From Chloroflexota bacterium (GTDB lineage Bacteria; Chloroflexota; Limnocylindria; QHBO01), in contig JADLBB010000021.1 of assembly GCA_020848055.1 (NCBI GenBank), positions 1-21,523 of the forward strand: 21,523 nucleotides of DNA. The letters run 5' to 3'. Under the pieces are notes generated by a model. That model saw nothing but the letters and a program-made list of their open reading frames with translations. It was not told the origin of the DNA and did not search any database. Position numbers and translations under genes: made by a program. Numbering within the stretch: position 1 is the first letter of the stretch; each line of letters begins with the position of its first letter. This document shows, one piece after another, positions 1-6,211 of this stretch.

Positions 1-1
1 C

Positions 2-76
2 ACGTCGGATGACACATCGGATGACACCAGCGACGACACGTCCGACGACACGTCCGACGACGCGAGCGACGACGAT
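2..76 (+). repeat. In-frame tandem 12-nt repeat encoding (T/A)SDD
   Basis: Six consecutive 12-nt units encode TSDD five times and then ASDD. Units use mixed codons (acg/aca/acc, tcg/agc/tcc, gat/gac), with two adjacent units identical. The array may extend left of the window. It looks like slippage or duplication expansion of an acidic linker. Confidence 0.8.
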
Positions 77-145
77 GAGGGTGACGACGCCGATGCGGAC
101 GACGCCGATGAGGCGCCCGACGATCGAGCGCCGGCCGACGACTGA
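2..145 (+). CDS. rpsF: C-terminal end of probable ribosomal protein bS6 with acidic tail (partial)
   Basis: An open frame runs from the window edge to TGA at 143-145 and encodes only the last 47 residues. It begins with five tandem TSDD units and one ASDD, then continues as an Asp/Glu/Ala-rich stretch ending in APADD. No folded domain is visible, so the identity comes from context: ssb and rpsR follow directly, and rpsF-ssb-rpsR is a widely conserved order. bS6 is known for variable acidic C-terminal tails (in E. coli RimK adds glutamates there), which fits. S6 binds S18 and 16S rRNA in the 30S platform. The stop lies 27 nt before the ssb start, so both are probably in one operon. It could instead be another protein with a low-complexity tail. 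Confidence 0.6.
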   Translation, partial: TSDDTSDDTSDDTSDDTSDDASDDDEGDDADADDADEAPDDRAPADD

Positions 146-157
146 TGTCCGCCACCT

Positions 158-166
158 GAGGAGGAA
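158..166 (+). promoter_or_regulatory. Shine-Dalgarno of ssb
   Basis: GAGGAGGAA ends 6 nt before the ATG at 173. It is one of the strongest ribosome binding sites in the window and fixes the ssb start. Confidence 0.85.
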
Positions 167-172
167 GCCGAC

Positions 173-628
173 ATGACGCTGAACAAGATGATGATCATCG
201 GCAATCTCGGCGCCGATCCGGAGCTGCGCTACACGCCGGGCGGCAAGGCCGTCACCGACCTGCGCGTCGCGGTCAACAACAACCAGCGCGGCCCGGACGG
301 CGAATGGGTCGAGGAGACCCTCTGGTTCCGGGTCAGCGTGTGGGAGCAGGCTGCCGAGCGCCTGGCCGAGCAGTTGCGCAAGGGCAACAAGGTCTACGCG
401 GAGGGTCAGCTGCGCGTCCGCGAGTTCGAGGGGCGTGACGGCGAGAAGCGACAGTCGCTCGAGCTCGCCTTCGCCCGGGTCGTCAACCTCGAGAGGCGTC
501 CCCGCGACGAGGGAGGCGGCTCGGGCGGCGGCTACGACGACGCGCCGCCAGCCGTCCGGCCGCGCGGCGCCGAGCCCCGTTCATCCGCGCCGGGCGCCGA
601 GATGGACGTGGACGACATCCCGTTCTGA
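173..628 (+). CDS. ssb: Single-stranded DNA-binding protein
   Basis: The protein is 151 aa and binds and protects single-stranded DNA during replication, recombination and repair, usually as a tetramer. Residues 1-110 form a typical OB fold: the start MTLNKMMIIGNLGADPELRYT, the TLWFRVSVW strand and the VYAEGQLRVREFEG segment all match the family. A Gly-rich disordered linker follows. The last residues DVDDIPF form the conserved acidic tip that docks partner proteins, including PriA and RecG, both also encoded in this window. Length is normal to slightly short for a bacterial SSB. The start is set by a strong Shine-Dalgarno. It sits between rpsF and rpsR, the standard arrangement. Confidence 0.97.
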   Translation: MTLNKMMIIGNLGADPELRYTPGGKAVTDLRVAVNNNQRGPDGEWVEETLWFRVSVWEQAAERLAEQLRKGNKVYAEGQLRVREFEGRDGEKRQSLELAFARVVNLERRPRDEGGGSGGGYDDAPPAVRPRGAEPRSSAPGAEMDVDDIPF

Positions 629-668
629 ACTCCAGGCAACAAAGAACACCGAGGTCCGATTCAGTAAC

Positions 669-938
669 ATGCCAAACCCACGCGCCCGCCGCGAGTCGGC
701 GGATTACTACCGCGATCGACGACGACGCAAGGTCTGCAACTTCTGCGTCGACAAGGCCGAGAGCATCGACTACAAGGAGGTCAACCGCCTCCGCCGATAC
801 CTCTCCGAGCGGGCCAAGATCGAGCCACGCCGCAAGACCGGTACCTGCGCGCGCCACCAGCGCATGCTCACCACCGCGCTCAAGCGGGCGCGGCACGTGG
901 CGCTGCTACCGTACGCCCCACAACACCTGCGTCCCTGA
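669..938 (+). CDS. rpsR: 30S ribosomal protein bS18, zinc-ribbon (C+) form
   Basis: The protein is 89 aa and binds 16S rRNA next to S6 in the small subunit platform. The core KVCNFCVDK, then YKEVNRLRRYLSERAKI and the RRKTGTCARHQRML segment, is diagnostic. Cys23, Cys26, Cys60 and His63 form a CxxC...CxxH set, so this is the metal-binding C+ version. The ATG at 669 is chosen because S18 homology begins a few residues later; a longer upstream frame overlaps ssb and is not S18-like. The only Shine-Dalgarno-like sequence is GAGG at 651-654, rather far from the ATG. It lies 40 nt after ssb. The common next gene, rplI, is absent; a transporter follows instead. Confidence 0.95.
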   Translation: MPNPRARRESADYYRDRRRRKVCNFCVDKAESIDYKEVNRLRRYLSERAKIEPRRKTGTCARHQRMLTTALKRARHVALLPYAPQHLRP

Positions 939-950
939 TCGCGGCCTGAC

Positions 951-1760
951 ATGCTCACCGGGCTGCTGCTGCTGGCCGGTGGGGCCGGAGCGGGGCTGTT
1001 CGGCGCGCTCCTCGGGCTGGGCGGCGGGATCCTGATCGTCCCGTTCCTGACCCTGGTGCTGGACCTGCCGATGCGCGTGGCGGTCGGCACCAGCTTGGTG
1101 GCGGTCATCGTCACCAGCGGCGCCAGCGCGGGCGTGTACCTCGAGCGCCACGTCGCCAACCTGAGGCTGGGGATGACGCTCGAGCTGTTCAGCGCCGGTG
1201 GAGCGCTGGTCGGCGGCCTCATCGCCTTCGCCATCTCTCAACAGGCGCTGGCCGCGCTGTTCGTCGGTCTCCTGGTCTACACCGCCGCGGCCATGGTCCG
1301 CCGCGGCGTGGGCGAGCGTCGTGCCGGCACCGCGACCGGTGGCGGGGCCTCGCAGGATGATGACCCGAGCCACGAGCCCGGCCCCGATGCGGTGCCGCGC
1401 CGGATCGGGGTGGGGATCGCCGGAAGCGCCTTCGCGGGCGTCGTATCGGCCCTGCTCGGCGTTGGAGGCGGGATCGTGAAGGTTCCCGTCATGCACCTCG
1501 GCATGGGGCTGCCGCTGCGAACGGCCACCTCGACCAGCAACCTGATGATCGGCGTGACCGCGTCCGCCAGCGCCCTGATCTACTTCATGCGTGGCGGCAT
1601 CGACCCGCTCGTCACCGGCCCCACGGTGGTGGGGGTCTTCATCGGTGCTTCGATCGGCACCAGGATCGGGCACCGCATCAAGATCGGGTACCTGCGCTGG
1701 CTGTTCGTTGCCGTGCTGGCCTACACCGCGTGGGAGATGCTGGGGCTGGTGTTCGCATGA
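951..1760 (+). CDS. TauE/SafE family sulfite/anion exporter (DUF81)
   Basis: The protein is 269 aa, an integral membrane protein with about eight predicted hydrophobic segments in two halves separated by a charged loop near residues 120-150. Each half carries the family glycine motif: LGLGGGILIVPF near residues 22-33 and LGVGGGIVKVP near 167-177, the internal duplication typical of TauE/SafE. Members export sulfite, sulfoacetate or related organosulfur anions, but the substrate cannot be read from this sequence. The start is 12 nt after rpsR with no clear Shine-Dalgarno. The stop overlaps the next gene by ATGA at 1757-1760. The partner is DUF1634, a known neighbour of this transporter family, so the two probably act together. 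Confidence 0.9.
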   Translation: MLTGLLLLAGGAGAGLFGALLGLGGGILIVPFLTLVLDLPMRVAVGTSLVAVIVTSGASAGVYLERHVANLRLGMTLELFSAGGALVGGLIAFAISQQALAALFVGLLVYTAAAMVRRGVGERRAGTATGGGASQDDDPSHEPGPDAVPRRIGVGIAGSAFAGVVSALLGVGGGIVKVPVMHLGMGLPLRTATSTSNLMIGVTASASALIYFMRGGIDPLVTGPTVVGVFIGASIGTRIGHRIKIGYLRWLFVAVLAYTAWEMLGLVFA

Positions 1761-2119
1761 GGGATCGGGCGGCCGACACCGAGCTGGAGCGTCGCGTCGG
1801 ACGGCTCATCACCGCCATGACTCGCCTCAGCATCGGCCTGCTGGTGATCGGCCTGGTGCTGCTGGCGCTCGATGGCCGCGACCTGCTGGCGGGATTCGAG
1901 CCGCTCGACCTGGGCCGGCTGTCCGGCGACATCCTGGCGGCACGGCCCGAGCCGTTCCTGTGGCTGGGCCTCATGGTCGCGCTGGGCACGCCCAGTGCCA
2001 GGGTCGCGGTGTCGCTGGTGGGCTACCTGCGCAACGCGGACCGGCTGATGGTCGGCGTGAGTGTCGGCATCCTGGCCGTCATTGCCACCGGCGTCATCCT
2101 GGCCGCCGAGCGAGGCTGA
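1757..2119 (+). CDS. DUF1634 family membrane protein
   Basis: The protein is 120 aa when started at the ATG in the ATGA overlap with the preceding transporter; a start at 1730 would also be open but overlaps more. Three hydrophobic segments are visible, near residues 25-40, 68-85 and 95-115, with the segment GLMVALGTPSARVAVSLVGY between the second and third. This matches DUF1634, a small three-helix family commonly found beside TauE/SafE exporters. The biochemical role is unknown; an accessory subunit of the exporter is a context inference. The overlap implies translational coupling and a fixed ratio of the two proteins. The next gene is preceded by its own promoter and riboswitch, so this two-gene unit probably ends here. 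Confidence 0.8.
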   Translation: MRDRAADTELERRVGRLITAMTRLSIGLLVIGLVLLALDGRDLLAGFEPLDLGRLSGDILAARPEPFLWLGLMVALGTPSARVAVSLVGYLRNADRLMVGVSVGILAVIATGVILAAERG

Positions 2120-2150
2120 GCCCATGGGGCGAGGCGCGGGCCGAGGCCTG

Positions 2151-2179
2151 TTGACGGCGCGGCCGCGACGGGTGACACT
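2151..2179 (+). promoter_or_regulatory. Candidate sigma-70-type promoter of the riboswitch/antiporter transcript
   Basis: TTGACG at 2151-2156 matches 5 of 6 bases of the -35 consensus. Exactly 17 nt later GACACT at 2174-2179 matches 3 of 6 bases of the -10. The predicted transcription start is about 2186, immediately before the first base of the riboswitch P1 helix at 2187. That agreement is the main support. Confidence 0.5.
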
Positions 2180-2186
2180 CCTGGCT

Positions 2187-2285
2187 CCCGAGGGGGAGTA
2201 CCCCACCAAGGCACCATCGACATTCCCGTCGGAATCGACCCCGTCCGGTGGTGCCGGCCGGCCATGGCCGGGAGAGACCTTCGGG
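2187..2285 (+). ncRNA. yybP-ykoY family (Mn2+) riboswitch aptamer
   Basis: Both conserved docking loops of the family are present: GGGGAGTA at 2193-2200 and GAGAGACCTTC near 2272-2282. A perfect 7-bp closing helix pairs 2187-2193 (CCCGAGG) with 2279-2285 (CTTCGGG, one G-U pair). Internal helices are GGCACCA 2210-2216 with TGGTGCC 2249-2255, ATTCC 2222-2226 with GGAAT 2231-2235, and GGCC 2256-2259 with GGCC 2266-2269. The element sits between a candidate promoter and a cation antiporter gene, the expected position. Known members sense Mn2+ and raise expression of metal exporters. The sequence was matched by eye, not with a covariance model. Confidence 0.85.
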
Positions 2286-2293
2286 CGTTCTGC

Positions 2294-2314
2294 GCGACTG
2301 CGTTCCAGCGTCGC
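2294..2314 (+). promoter_or_regulatory. Possible expression-platform hairpin
   Basis: GCGACTG at 2294-2300 can pair with CAG 2306-2308 and TCGC 2311-2314 around a small bulge. It lies between the aptamer and the Shine-Dalgarno GGAGGA at 2325-2330, with no U tract. If it is functional, control is more likely translational or Rho-dependent than by intrinsic termination. Confidence 0.25.
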
Positions 2315-2339
2315 CGCGCGCCTCGGAGGATAGGCCCGG

Positions 2340-3452
2340 ATGGACATCATCCTGCTCATCGGTTCCCTCGCCGTGATCCTGGTAGCGGCCGAACTGTTCA
2401 CCAACGGCATCGAGTGGCTGGGACACAAGCTCAACCTGGCCGAGGGTGCGGTAGGCAGCGTTCTGGCCGCGGTCGCCACCGCCATGCCGGAGACTCTGAT
2501 CCCGATCATCGCCATCCTGGGCCCGGTGATCCTGGGCGGTGCTGCCAGCGAGGGCTCCCACGCGGTCGGCGTCGGGGCCATCCTGGGCGCGCCGTTCATG
2601 CTCTCGACACTGGCCATGTTCGTCACCGGCTTCGCGATCATCGCGTTCGCCCGGCGCGGACGGCGCGGGACCACGCTCAGCGTCAACACGGTCGTGCTGG
2701 GGCGCGACGTGTCGTTCTTCATCGTCGGCTACGGGGTGGCTATCGGGACGGCCTTCCTGCCACACGAGCTGTCATGGCTCAAGTGGGTCGCGGCGGCCGC
2801 GCTGTTCGTCCTGTACGCGATCTACGTCCGGCTCCACTTCGCCGACGAGGGTGCCGGCGGTGAGGCGCACGATCTGAGCCGCCTGCACCTGTCGCGCATG
2901 CGCCGATCACGGCCCATGCCCGAGATCGACGCCTTCGAGGGCGCACATTCGATCGGCGGCGGCGAGCCGGCCATGTCGATGGTGGTCGGCCAGGTCGCCC
3001 TGGCCCTTGGGCTGATCGTGGTCGGGGCGCAGGTGTTCGTGGGCGCGGTCGAGCACCTGTCCACCTCGATCGGGCTGGACCCGACCATCCTGGCGCTGAT
3101 CATCGCCCCCATCGCGACCGAGCTGCCCGAGAAGTTCAACAGCGTCCTGTGGGTGCGCACCGGGAAGGACACGCTGGCGATGGGGAACATCACCGGCGCC
3201 ATGGTCTTCCAGAGCTGCGTGCCCACCGTGGTCGGGCTGCTGTTCACGACCTGGGCCTTCACCCCCGACAGCCTGATCCATTTCCTCTCGGCCGGGGTGG
3301 CCTTCGCCTCGACCATCCTGATCTTCGGCGGCATGATGCTGCGCGGGCGCCTGACCGCGTGGTCGCTGCTGCTCGGCGGCCCCCTGTACCTGGTGTACCT
3401 GTACCTGGCGCTGTTCACCCCGCTCGGCATATCGACTCCGCCGGTCCATTGA
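2340..3452 (+). CDS. CaCA-family cation antiporter (sodium/calcium exchanger-like), probable Mn2+/Ca2+ exporter
   Basis: The protein is 370 aa and polytopic, with about ten hydrophobic segments and a hydrophilic loop near residues 170-210. It has two alpha-repeat-like segments typical of the cation/Ca2+ exchanger superfamily. Repeat 1 includes NGIEWLGHKL (22-31) and ATAMPE (46-51); repeat 2 includes ATELPEKFN (259-267) followed by GNITGAMVFQS. The usual G-T-S before Pro-Glu is replaced by A-T-A-M and A-T-E-L, so this is a divergent subfamily. A GGAGGA Shine-Dalgarno (2325-2330) precedes the ATG by 9 nt. The upstream yybP-ykoY riboswitch suggests induction by Mn2+ and hence a role in metal efflux. 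The ion itself is inferred, not shown. Confidence 0.88.
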   Translation: MDIILLIGSLAVILVAAELFTNGIEWLGHKLNLAEGAVGSVLAAVATAMPETLIPIIAILGPVILGGAASEGSHAVGVGAILGAPFMLSTLAMFVTGFAIIAFARRGRRGTTLSVNTVVLGRDVSFFIVGYGVAIGTAFLPHELSWLKWVAAAALFVLYAIYVRLHFADEGAGGEAHDLSRLHLSRMRRSRPMPEIDAFEGAHSIGGGEPAMSMVVGQVALALGLIVVGAQVFVGAVEHLSTSIGLDPTILALIIAPIATELPEKFNSVLWVRTGKDTLAMGNITGAMVFQSCVPTVVGLLFTTWAFTPDSLIHFLSAGVAFASTILIFGGMMLRGRLTAWSLLLGGPLYLVYLYLALFTPLGISTPPVH

Positions 3453-3498
3453 CCAAGCCGATCCCGTCGGTGGGTCGGGGCCTGCCCGATGTCGCGGG

Positions 3499-3504
3499 TA
3501 TACT
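3499..3504 (+). promoter_or_regulatory. Candidate -10 box of ilvE (TATACT)
   Basis: TATACT matches 5 of 6 bases of the -10 consensus and would start transcription near 3511. That leaves a leader of about 20 nt that includes the Shine-Dalgarno at 3522-3527. No -35 is recognisable at the usual distance. A short inverted repeat (TCGGG 3475-3479, CCCGA 3485-3489) lies just upstream. Confidence 0.45.
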
Positions 3505-3531
3505 TCGCCTGTCCATCACTTGGAGGAAGCT

Positions 3532-4497
3532 GTGCTCAAGCAGGAGAGCCGTCCACGCGACGCGGCCGTGAACCCACCCACGACGGAGCTGTGGGCCTTC
3601 TTCCGCGGCGAGTTCGTTCCGCTGCGCGACGCGAACATCAACGTGGCCACGCATGGCTTCAACTACGGCACCGCCGTGTTCGAGGGCATTCGCGCCTACT
3701 GGAACGCCGATGAGGAGCAGCTGTTCGGCCTCGAACTGCTCGCGCACTACGAGCGGATCCATCGCTCGGCGGGCCTCCTGCTCATGGACGTCCGGCAGTC
3801 GCCGGCCGAGCTGGCCGAGATCACCGTCGAGCTGCTGCGACGCGACGGCCTGCGCGAGGACGTCTACATCCGGCCGATCGTCTACGAGAGTTCCGAGACG
3901 ATCGGAGTGCGCCTGCACAACCTCGATACCGACATCACCATCTTCGGCGTCCCGTTCGGCCAATACATCGACACCGAGTCGGGCATCCGGGCCCAGGTGT
4001 CGAGCTGGCGCCGCACCGATGACAACGCCATTCCGGCACGCGGCAAGATCACCGGCGCCTACGTCAACAGCGCGCTGGCCAAGAGCGAAGCCCAGCTCAA
4101 TGGCTACGACGAGGCCATCGTCCTGACCGCCGACGGGCACGTCAGCGAGGGCAGCGCCGAGAACCTGTTCGTCGTCAAGGACGGCGTGCTGATGACCCCT
4201 CCGATCACCGACAACATCCTCGAGGGCATCACGCGCGGCCGCCTGATCGAGATCGGCCGCGACCAGCTCGGCGTCGAGACGGTGATCCGCACCATCGATC
4301 GGACCGAGTTGTACATCGCCGACGAGGTGTTCCTGTGCGGCACCGGCGCGCAGATCAGCCCGGTCATCGAGATCGACCGGCGACGGGTGGGAGAGGGACG
4401 CCCCGGGCCGATCACCAGGCAACTGGCACACACCTACTTCGAAGCGGTCCGCGGCCGCGTGCCCGCGTATCGCGACTGGCTCACCCCCGTCTACTAG
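3532..4497 (+). CDS. ilvE: Branched-chain amino acid aminotransferase
   Basis: The protein is 321 aa, a fold-type IV PLP enzyme that transfers the amino group between glutamate and branched-chain 2-oxo acids, the last step of Leu, Ile and Val synthesis. Recognisable motifs include HGFNYGTAVFEGIRAY near residues 40-55, the PLP-binding Lys172 in ARGKITGAYVNSALAK, GYDEAIVL, and SEGSAENLF followed by TPPITDNILEGITR. The start is uncertain. GTG at 3532 lies 4 nt after GGAGGA (3522-3527). TTG at 3520 would overlap that Shine-Dalgarno, and GTG at 3568 lacks one. It stands alone without other ilv genes and has its own candidate promoter. D-amino-acid or aminodeoxychorismate relatives are less likely given the length and motifs. 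Confidence 0.92.
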   Translation: MLKQESRPRDAAVNPPTTELWAFFRGEFVPLRDANINVATHGFNYGTAVFEGIRAYWNADEEQLFGLELLAHYERIHRSAGLLLMDVRQSPAELAEITVELLRRDGLREDVYIRPIVYESSETIGVRLHNLDTDITIFGVPFGQYIDTESGIRAQVSSWRRTDDNAIPARGKITGAYVNSALAKSEAQLNGYDEAIVLTADGHVSEGSAENLFVVKDGVLMTPPITDNILEGITRGRLIEIGRDQLGVETVIRTIDRTELYIADEVFLCGTGAQISPVIEIDRRRVGEGRPGPITRQLAHTYFEAVRGRVPAYRDWLTPVY

Positions 4498-4510
4498 GCT
4501 CCGGCGGGCC

Positions 4511-4533
4511 GGCCGGCCATCGTCGAGCCGGCC
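4511..4533 (+). terminator. GC-rich inverted repeat after ilvE
   Basis: GGCCGGC at 4511-4517 pairs with GCCGGCC at 4527-4533 around a 9-nt loop, 14 nt after the ilvE stop. There is no U tract, so intrinsic termination is doubtful. The position between two independent units makes a terminator or mRNA-end stabiliser plausible. Confidence 0.35.
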
Positions 4534-4555
4534 GTCGTGCCGGGATCGGGAATCG

Positions 4556-6211
4556 ATGACGACCGCCGACCACGATCGCTACTTCTGGCTCGGGCGCATG
4601 CTCGAGATGGTCCCCGGCACGATCTCGTGGGCCGTGCTGATCCTGCCGGTCTGGCTGAGCTTCAGCTATCCCTGGCTGGTCGCCTACTTCGTGCTCAGCT
4701 TCAATTTCTACTGGCTGTGCCGGGCGCTGTGGTTCAGCGGCGCGGTGATCGTGGCGTTCCGGCGCATACGCCGCGTGACCGCGACCGATTGGAGCGCACG
4801 ACTGGCGACGCTCGTTGACCCCGCCCGCCGGCGCGCGGAGATCGAGGCGTTGCTGGCCGGCCCGGAGCGACCGCGCGCGGTGATGGGCATCGCGGCCCTG
4901 GGCGGAGGGGCGGCAGCCGAGCGACGGCGCCTGCGCGACGAATTGGCTGATCTGCGCCAGATCGAGGGCCTGGCCGAGGCTCCGCCACCGGTGGAGGACC
5001 TGGTCCACCTGGCGCTGATTCCCACCTACACCGAGCCGCTCGAGAAGCTGCACGCGACCGTCAAGGCCCTGGCGGAGGCCGAATGGCCGGTCGAGCGCAA
5101 GATCTGCGCCATCATCACCCGCGAGACCGATGCGGGCGGCATCGCCAACGTGGCCACCCTGCGAGCCGAGTTCGGCGACCGCTTCGCCGACTTCATCCAC
5201 ATTCTCGATCCACTCGAGCCGGGGATCGTGATCGGCAAGAGCAGCGCAATGGCCTGGGGCGGGCGCTACCTGTACCGGTTGCTGGTGCGCGAGCGCGGCA
5301 TGGACCCGCACCGCATCATCGTCACCGACCTCGACTCGGACTTCCGGGTGCACCCGCAGTACTTCACCTACCTGTCGTGGATGCACCTGCGCGACCCGAA
5401 CCGCGAGACGCAGCTGTACCAGCCGATCCCGTACCTGCACAACAACATCTGGCAGGCGCCGATCTTCCAGCGCCTGTTCGCAGCGGTTCTGACCCAGCTC
5501 CAGATGTGGCGCAGCGTCCTGCCCGAGAAGCTCGTCAGCTTCAGCTCGTACTCGACGACGCTGCACCTGGTGCACGACATCGGCTACTGGGCGACCGATG
5601 CCATCCCGGAGGACAGCCGCTTCTACTGGAAGAGTTACTTCCGCTACGGTGATCGCTTCCGGGCCGTGCCGCTGTTCATCCCGATCTACGGCGACGCGGT
5701 CCGAGCGCGGACGTACTGGCGCAGCATGGCCGAGCAGTACCTGCAGGTGCGTCGCTGGGCGTGGGGCGTGACCGACATCCCGTTCGTCGTGCGCAACGCG
5801 GTTCGTCACCACGAGATCAGCTTCTGGTCGCGCTTCTGGCGCATCGCCAACCTGTTCGGCGAGCACATCAACTGGGCCATCGCGCCGTTCGTGATCACGT
5901 TCGGCGCCACGCTGCCGCTGCTGCTCAACCCGGCCTTCGCAGAGTCCACGCTCGGCCAGAACCTGCCGGTGTACGCGAGCGCAATGCTGACGATGGCGCT
6001 CGTCAGCCTGCTGGTGCTGGTAGTGGTCGAGCAGTTCATCGTCCCGCCGCGGCCACCGGAGTGGGGCCGGCTACAGCGCGCGGCCAGTTACGCGCAGTGG
6101 CTCCTGCTGCCGCTCGTCGGCGTGTTCTTCAGCACGTTGCCGGCTCTTGACGCCCAGACCCGGCTGCTGACGGGTCGCTACCTCGAGTACCGGGTCACCG
6201 AGAAGGCATGA
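4556..6211 (+). CDS. Membrane-embedded family 2 (GT2) glycosyltransferase
   Basis: The protein is 551 aa. Two membrane segments lie near residues 20-70, then a charged helical stretch, a cytoplasmic GT-A-like domain, and three or four C-terminal membrane segments (about 440-545). The catalytic domain opens with LALIPTYTEPLEKLHATV, has an Asp-rich TDLDSDF motif (257-263) that fits the nucleotide-sugar/metal DxD role, and a QVRRW motif (397-401) resembling the (Q/R)xxRW signature of processive GT2 enzymes such as cellulose and hyaluronan synthases. Substrate and product are unknown; a cell-surface polymer or lipid-linked sugar is an inference. It overlaps the next gene by ATGA at 6208-6211. No other polysaccharide genes are nearby. 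Confidence 0.75.
   Translation: MTTADHDRYFWLGRMLEMVPGTISWAVLILPVWLSFSYPWLVAYFVLSFNFYWLCRALWFSGAVIVAFRRIRRVTATDWSARLATLVDPARRRAEIEALLAGPERPRAVMGIAALGGGAAAERRRLRDELADLRQIEGLAEAPPPVEDLVHLALIPTYTEPLEKLHATVKALAEAEWPVERKICAIITRETDAGGIANVATLRAEFGDRFADFIHILDPLEPGIVIGKSSAMAWGGRYLYRLLVRERGMDPHRIIVTDLDSDFRVHPQYFTYLSWMHLRDPNRETQLYQPIPYLHNNIWQAPIFQRLFAAVLTQLQMWRSVLPEKLVSFSSYSTTLHLVHDIGYWATDAIPEDSRFYWKSYFRYGDRFRAVPLFIPIYGDAVRARTYWRSMAEQYLQVRRWAWGVTDIPFVVRNAVRHHEISFWSRFWRIANLFGEHINWAIAPFVITFGATLPLLLNPAFAESTLGQNLPVYASAMLTMALVSLLVLVVVEQFIVPPRPPEWGRLQRAASYAQWLLLPLVGVFFSTLPALDAQTRLLTGRYLEYRVTEKA

Noticed and set aside
2..76. Short direct repeats at the left edge as a CRISPR or satellite array
   Set aside because: The units are 12 nt, contiguous without spacers, and stay in frame as TSDD codons at the end of a coding region.
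1730..1756. Longer N-terminus for the DUF1634 protein
   Set aside because: The extra nine residues would lie inside the transporter gene; the ATGA overlap start matches the coupling seen throughout the window.
3475..3489. TCGGG/CCCGA inverted repeat as terminator of the antiporter gene
   Set aside because: Only 5 bp and no U tract; expected by chance at this GC content, so it is mentioned only under the ilvE promoter.
4481..5866. Minus-strand open frame of about 460 codons opposite the glycosyltransferase
   Set aside because: Low-complexity shadow of the high-GC sense gene; no domain recognised.
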